DNA of 64,000 nt from Spirosoma radiotolerans. Lineage in GTDB: Bacteria > Bacteroidota > Bacteroidia > Cytophagales > Spirosomataceae. The notes under the pieces are model-generated. The model saw only the letters and a program-made list of their open reading frames with translations. It did not search any database and had not been told where the DNA came from. The translations under genes and the position numbers were made by a program. This document shows positions 62,691-64,000 of this stretch, piece after piece. The stretch spans positions 3,782,001-3,846,000 of the forward strand of contig NZ_CP010429.1 of NCBI RefSeq assembly GCF_000974425.1, given 5' to 3'. Within the stretch, counting starts at the first letter, position 1. Every line of letters starts with the position of its first letter.

Positions 62691-62720
62691 AAAGCCCGGT
62701 CAGATTTCTGACCGGGCTTT
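62691..62720. terminator. hairpin between L25 gene and P-type ATPase gene
   Basis: AAAGCCCGGTCAG (62691-62703) pairs exactly with CTGACCGGGCTTT (62708-62720), loop ATTT, flanked by A and T runs. Works for both convergent genes. Confidence 0.9.
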
Positions 62721-62766
62721 ATTGTTTTTATCAGGCCGTTTTTCTGCCGACGAAGGCTGGCGCAAC

Positions 62767-64000
62767 TTATAATTTCATACCCCGCAACCGCAGGCTGTTG
62801 CTTACTACCGATACAGAACTTAACGCCATGGCGGCTCCGGCAATCATCGGATTTAGCAGGAAGCCAAAGGCAGGAAACAGCACACCCGCAGCGATAGGAA
62901 TTCCGATCAGGTTGTAAATAAAGGCCCAGAACAGATTCTGGCGAACAACGCGAACCGTTTGCCTCGATAGGTTAAACGCCCTGGAAAGGCTGGTCAGATC
63001 GGAGGTGATCAGGGTCATTCGGGCTACATCCATCGCGATATCAGAGCCCTTTCCCATGGCAATACTCACGTCGGCCTGAGCCAGTGCCTGCGAATCGTTG
63101 ATACCATCGCCCACCATCGCTACAACCTTGCCCGACGCCTGTAGAGCGCTCACAAAATCAGCTTTATCGCCCGGCATTACGTCAGCTTTGAAGTGGTGAA
63201 TACCTACTTGCTCGGCCACCGCAGCCGCCGTTTGCCCATTATCGCCGGTTAACATATATACTTCAATACCCCGATTCTGCAAGGTGTCAATCGCTTGCTT
63301 CGAACTCGGTTTCACAGGATCGGCAATGGCAAGCAGGGCGAGCACCTGTCCATTAACTTCGTTTTTCCGGGCAAAATAAATCAGCGTTTTAGCCTGACTC
63401 TGCAAGCCCGCAGCATACTGTTCCAGTTCCGCAGGTATTGTGATCTGGTTCTCACGCAGCAGGCTTTTGTTACCAGTGAAGTAAACGATATGCTGATAGG
63501 TCGCCCTGACGCCCCGGCCCGTTACACTGTCGAATGAATCCAGCGGCAGCGACTCATGGGTTGGCAAAAAAGCGGTTACCGCTTCTGCCAGCGGATGCTC
63601 CGACTGTTTTTCCAACGAGTACAGAATGGACGTTAGTGGCGCCTGCTCATTGGCCGGAACAGCCCAATGCATGTCTGTGACGAATGGCTTACCCTCCGTA
63701 ATTGTCCCGGTTTTGTCGAGTACAACGGCATTGACCGTATGCGCCATTTCCAGACTTTCGGCATCTTTTATCAGGATGTTATTTTCAGCCCCTTTGCCAA
63801 CGCCAACCATAATAGCTGTGGGCGTTGCCAGGCCGAGTGCGCACGGACAGGCAATAACCAGCACGGCCACAGACGTCAGGAGAGCGGTTGTAAACGGGTC
63901 GCTGTTCGGGGCTAGATAATACCCAAACACCATCCAGACCGCGAACGTCAACACCGCAATACCCAGCACCACAGGAACGAAAACGCCGGCAATTCGATCC
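62767..64000 (-). CDS. copA: copper-type heavy-metal P-type ATPase, C-terminal part (5' end outside window)
   Basis: The frame stays open to base 64000, so the N-terminus is missing. Visible: the CPC metal-binding motif [16 protein letters not shown] in a membrane helix, phosphorylation motif [13 protein letters not shown] motif SEHPLAEA, nucleotide-binding TGDNGQTA, hinge [22 protein letters not shown] and the last two membrane segments ([31 protein letters not shown]). The CPC motif and the C-terminal MxxSSxxVxxNSLRL helix are typical of copper exporters; metal specificity is inferred. Confidence 0.92.
   Translation of the reverse strand, partial: DRIAGVFVPVVLGIAVLTFAVWMVFGYYLAPNSDPFTTALLTSVAVLVIACPCALGLATPTAIMVGVGKGAENNILIKDAESLEMAHTVNAVVLDKTGTITEGKPFVTDMHWAVPANEQAPLTSILYSLEKQSEHPLAEAVTAFLPTHESLPLDSFDSVTGRGVRATYQHIVYFTGNKSLLRENQITIPAELEQYAAGLQSQAKTLIYFARKNEVNGQVLALLAIADPVKPSSKQAIDTLQNRGIEVYMLTGDNGQTAAAVAEQVGIHHFKADVMPGDKADFVSALQASGKVVAMVGDGINDSQALAQADVSIAMGKGSDIAMDVARMTLITSDLTSLSRAFNLSRQTVRVVRQNLFWAFIYNLIGIPIAAGVLFPAFGFLLNPMIAGAAMALSSVSVVSNSLRLRGMKL

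Overview
This window most likely comes from a Bacteroidota genome of the order Cytophagales, close to Spirosoma. Evidence: a very large secreted protein ends in a type IX secretion (T9SS) sorting domain; several genes carry the Bacteroidota -7 promoter element TAnnTTTG; and the families present (DUF349 protein, DUF1080, Uma2, LytTR/LytS pair, malic enzyme fused to a phosphotransacetylase-like domain, an NHL/LRR mosaic protein) are typical of that group. Genus assignment is inference. No rRNA, insertion sequence, integrase or CRISPR array was seen.

Region 1-4850 looks like the cargo end of a larger locus. It opens with the 3' part of an AAA+ ATPase of the type that accompanies extracellular contractile injection systems (eCIS). 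Three unrelated orphan proteins with basic, disordered N-termini follow: one with a possible DxD glycosyltransferase-like core, one with the HxD...H...R signature of a 2-oxoglutarate/Fe(II) oxygenase, and one ending in a motif that matches a eukaryotic/archaeal PCNA-interacting peptide. A diverged 192-bp second copy of the ATPase 3' end sits after the first cargo gene like a recombination scar. The core eCIS genes, if present, lie outside the window.

Region 5189-12071 is a signalling/defence-like island. It has an OLD-like SMC-type ATPase whose Toprim-like segment has lost its acidic motif, then a kinase-WG-repeat protein divergent from an operon of J-domain-like protein, TerY-like von Willebrand factor A protein and PP2C phosphatase. 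Kinase + vWA + PP2C is the composition of a TerY-phosphorylation triad. The fusion to WG repeats, the J-domain partner and the neighbouring OLD-like ATPase make this version the strongest candidate for an under-described system.

Region 12196-26048 holds cell-surface proteins and their possible regulator: a 2700-residue adhesin-like protein with 27 Ig-like repeats, an NHL/Ig/LRR mosaic secreted protein, and a TPR membrane protein with a LuxR-type C-terminal helix-turn-helix. Region 26557-33885 has a tRNA with anticodon TGT and an unusually long variable arm, a DUF349 protein divergent from pdxH, and an MFS transporter, small membrane protein and acetyl-CoA synthetase that probably work in carboxylate uptake and activation.

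Region 33961-56911 is mostly housekeeping and metabolism: Uma2 nuclease-like protein, acyltransferase-like membrane protein, DUF1080 and Kelch secreted proteins, catalase, Lrp regulator divergent from alanine dehydrogenase, truncated haemoglobin, DUF2079 membrane protein, LytS/LytTR two-component pair, phosphatase, thioesterase, malic enzyme, TrpS, a stand-alone LuxR helix-turn-helix, deoC, a sugar isomerase and a PAP2 phosphatase. Region 57047-60855 is a conserved-looking but functionally uncharacterised cluster (GT2, NodS-like methyltransferase, PIG-L deacetylase, acyl-CoA dehydrogenase-like). The window ends with prs, the L25/Ctc ribosomal protein gene and a truncated copper-type P-ATPase. 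Many convergent gene ends carry strong palindromes, several of which look like recurrent intergenic repeat families.
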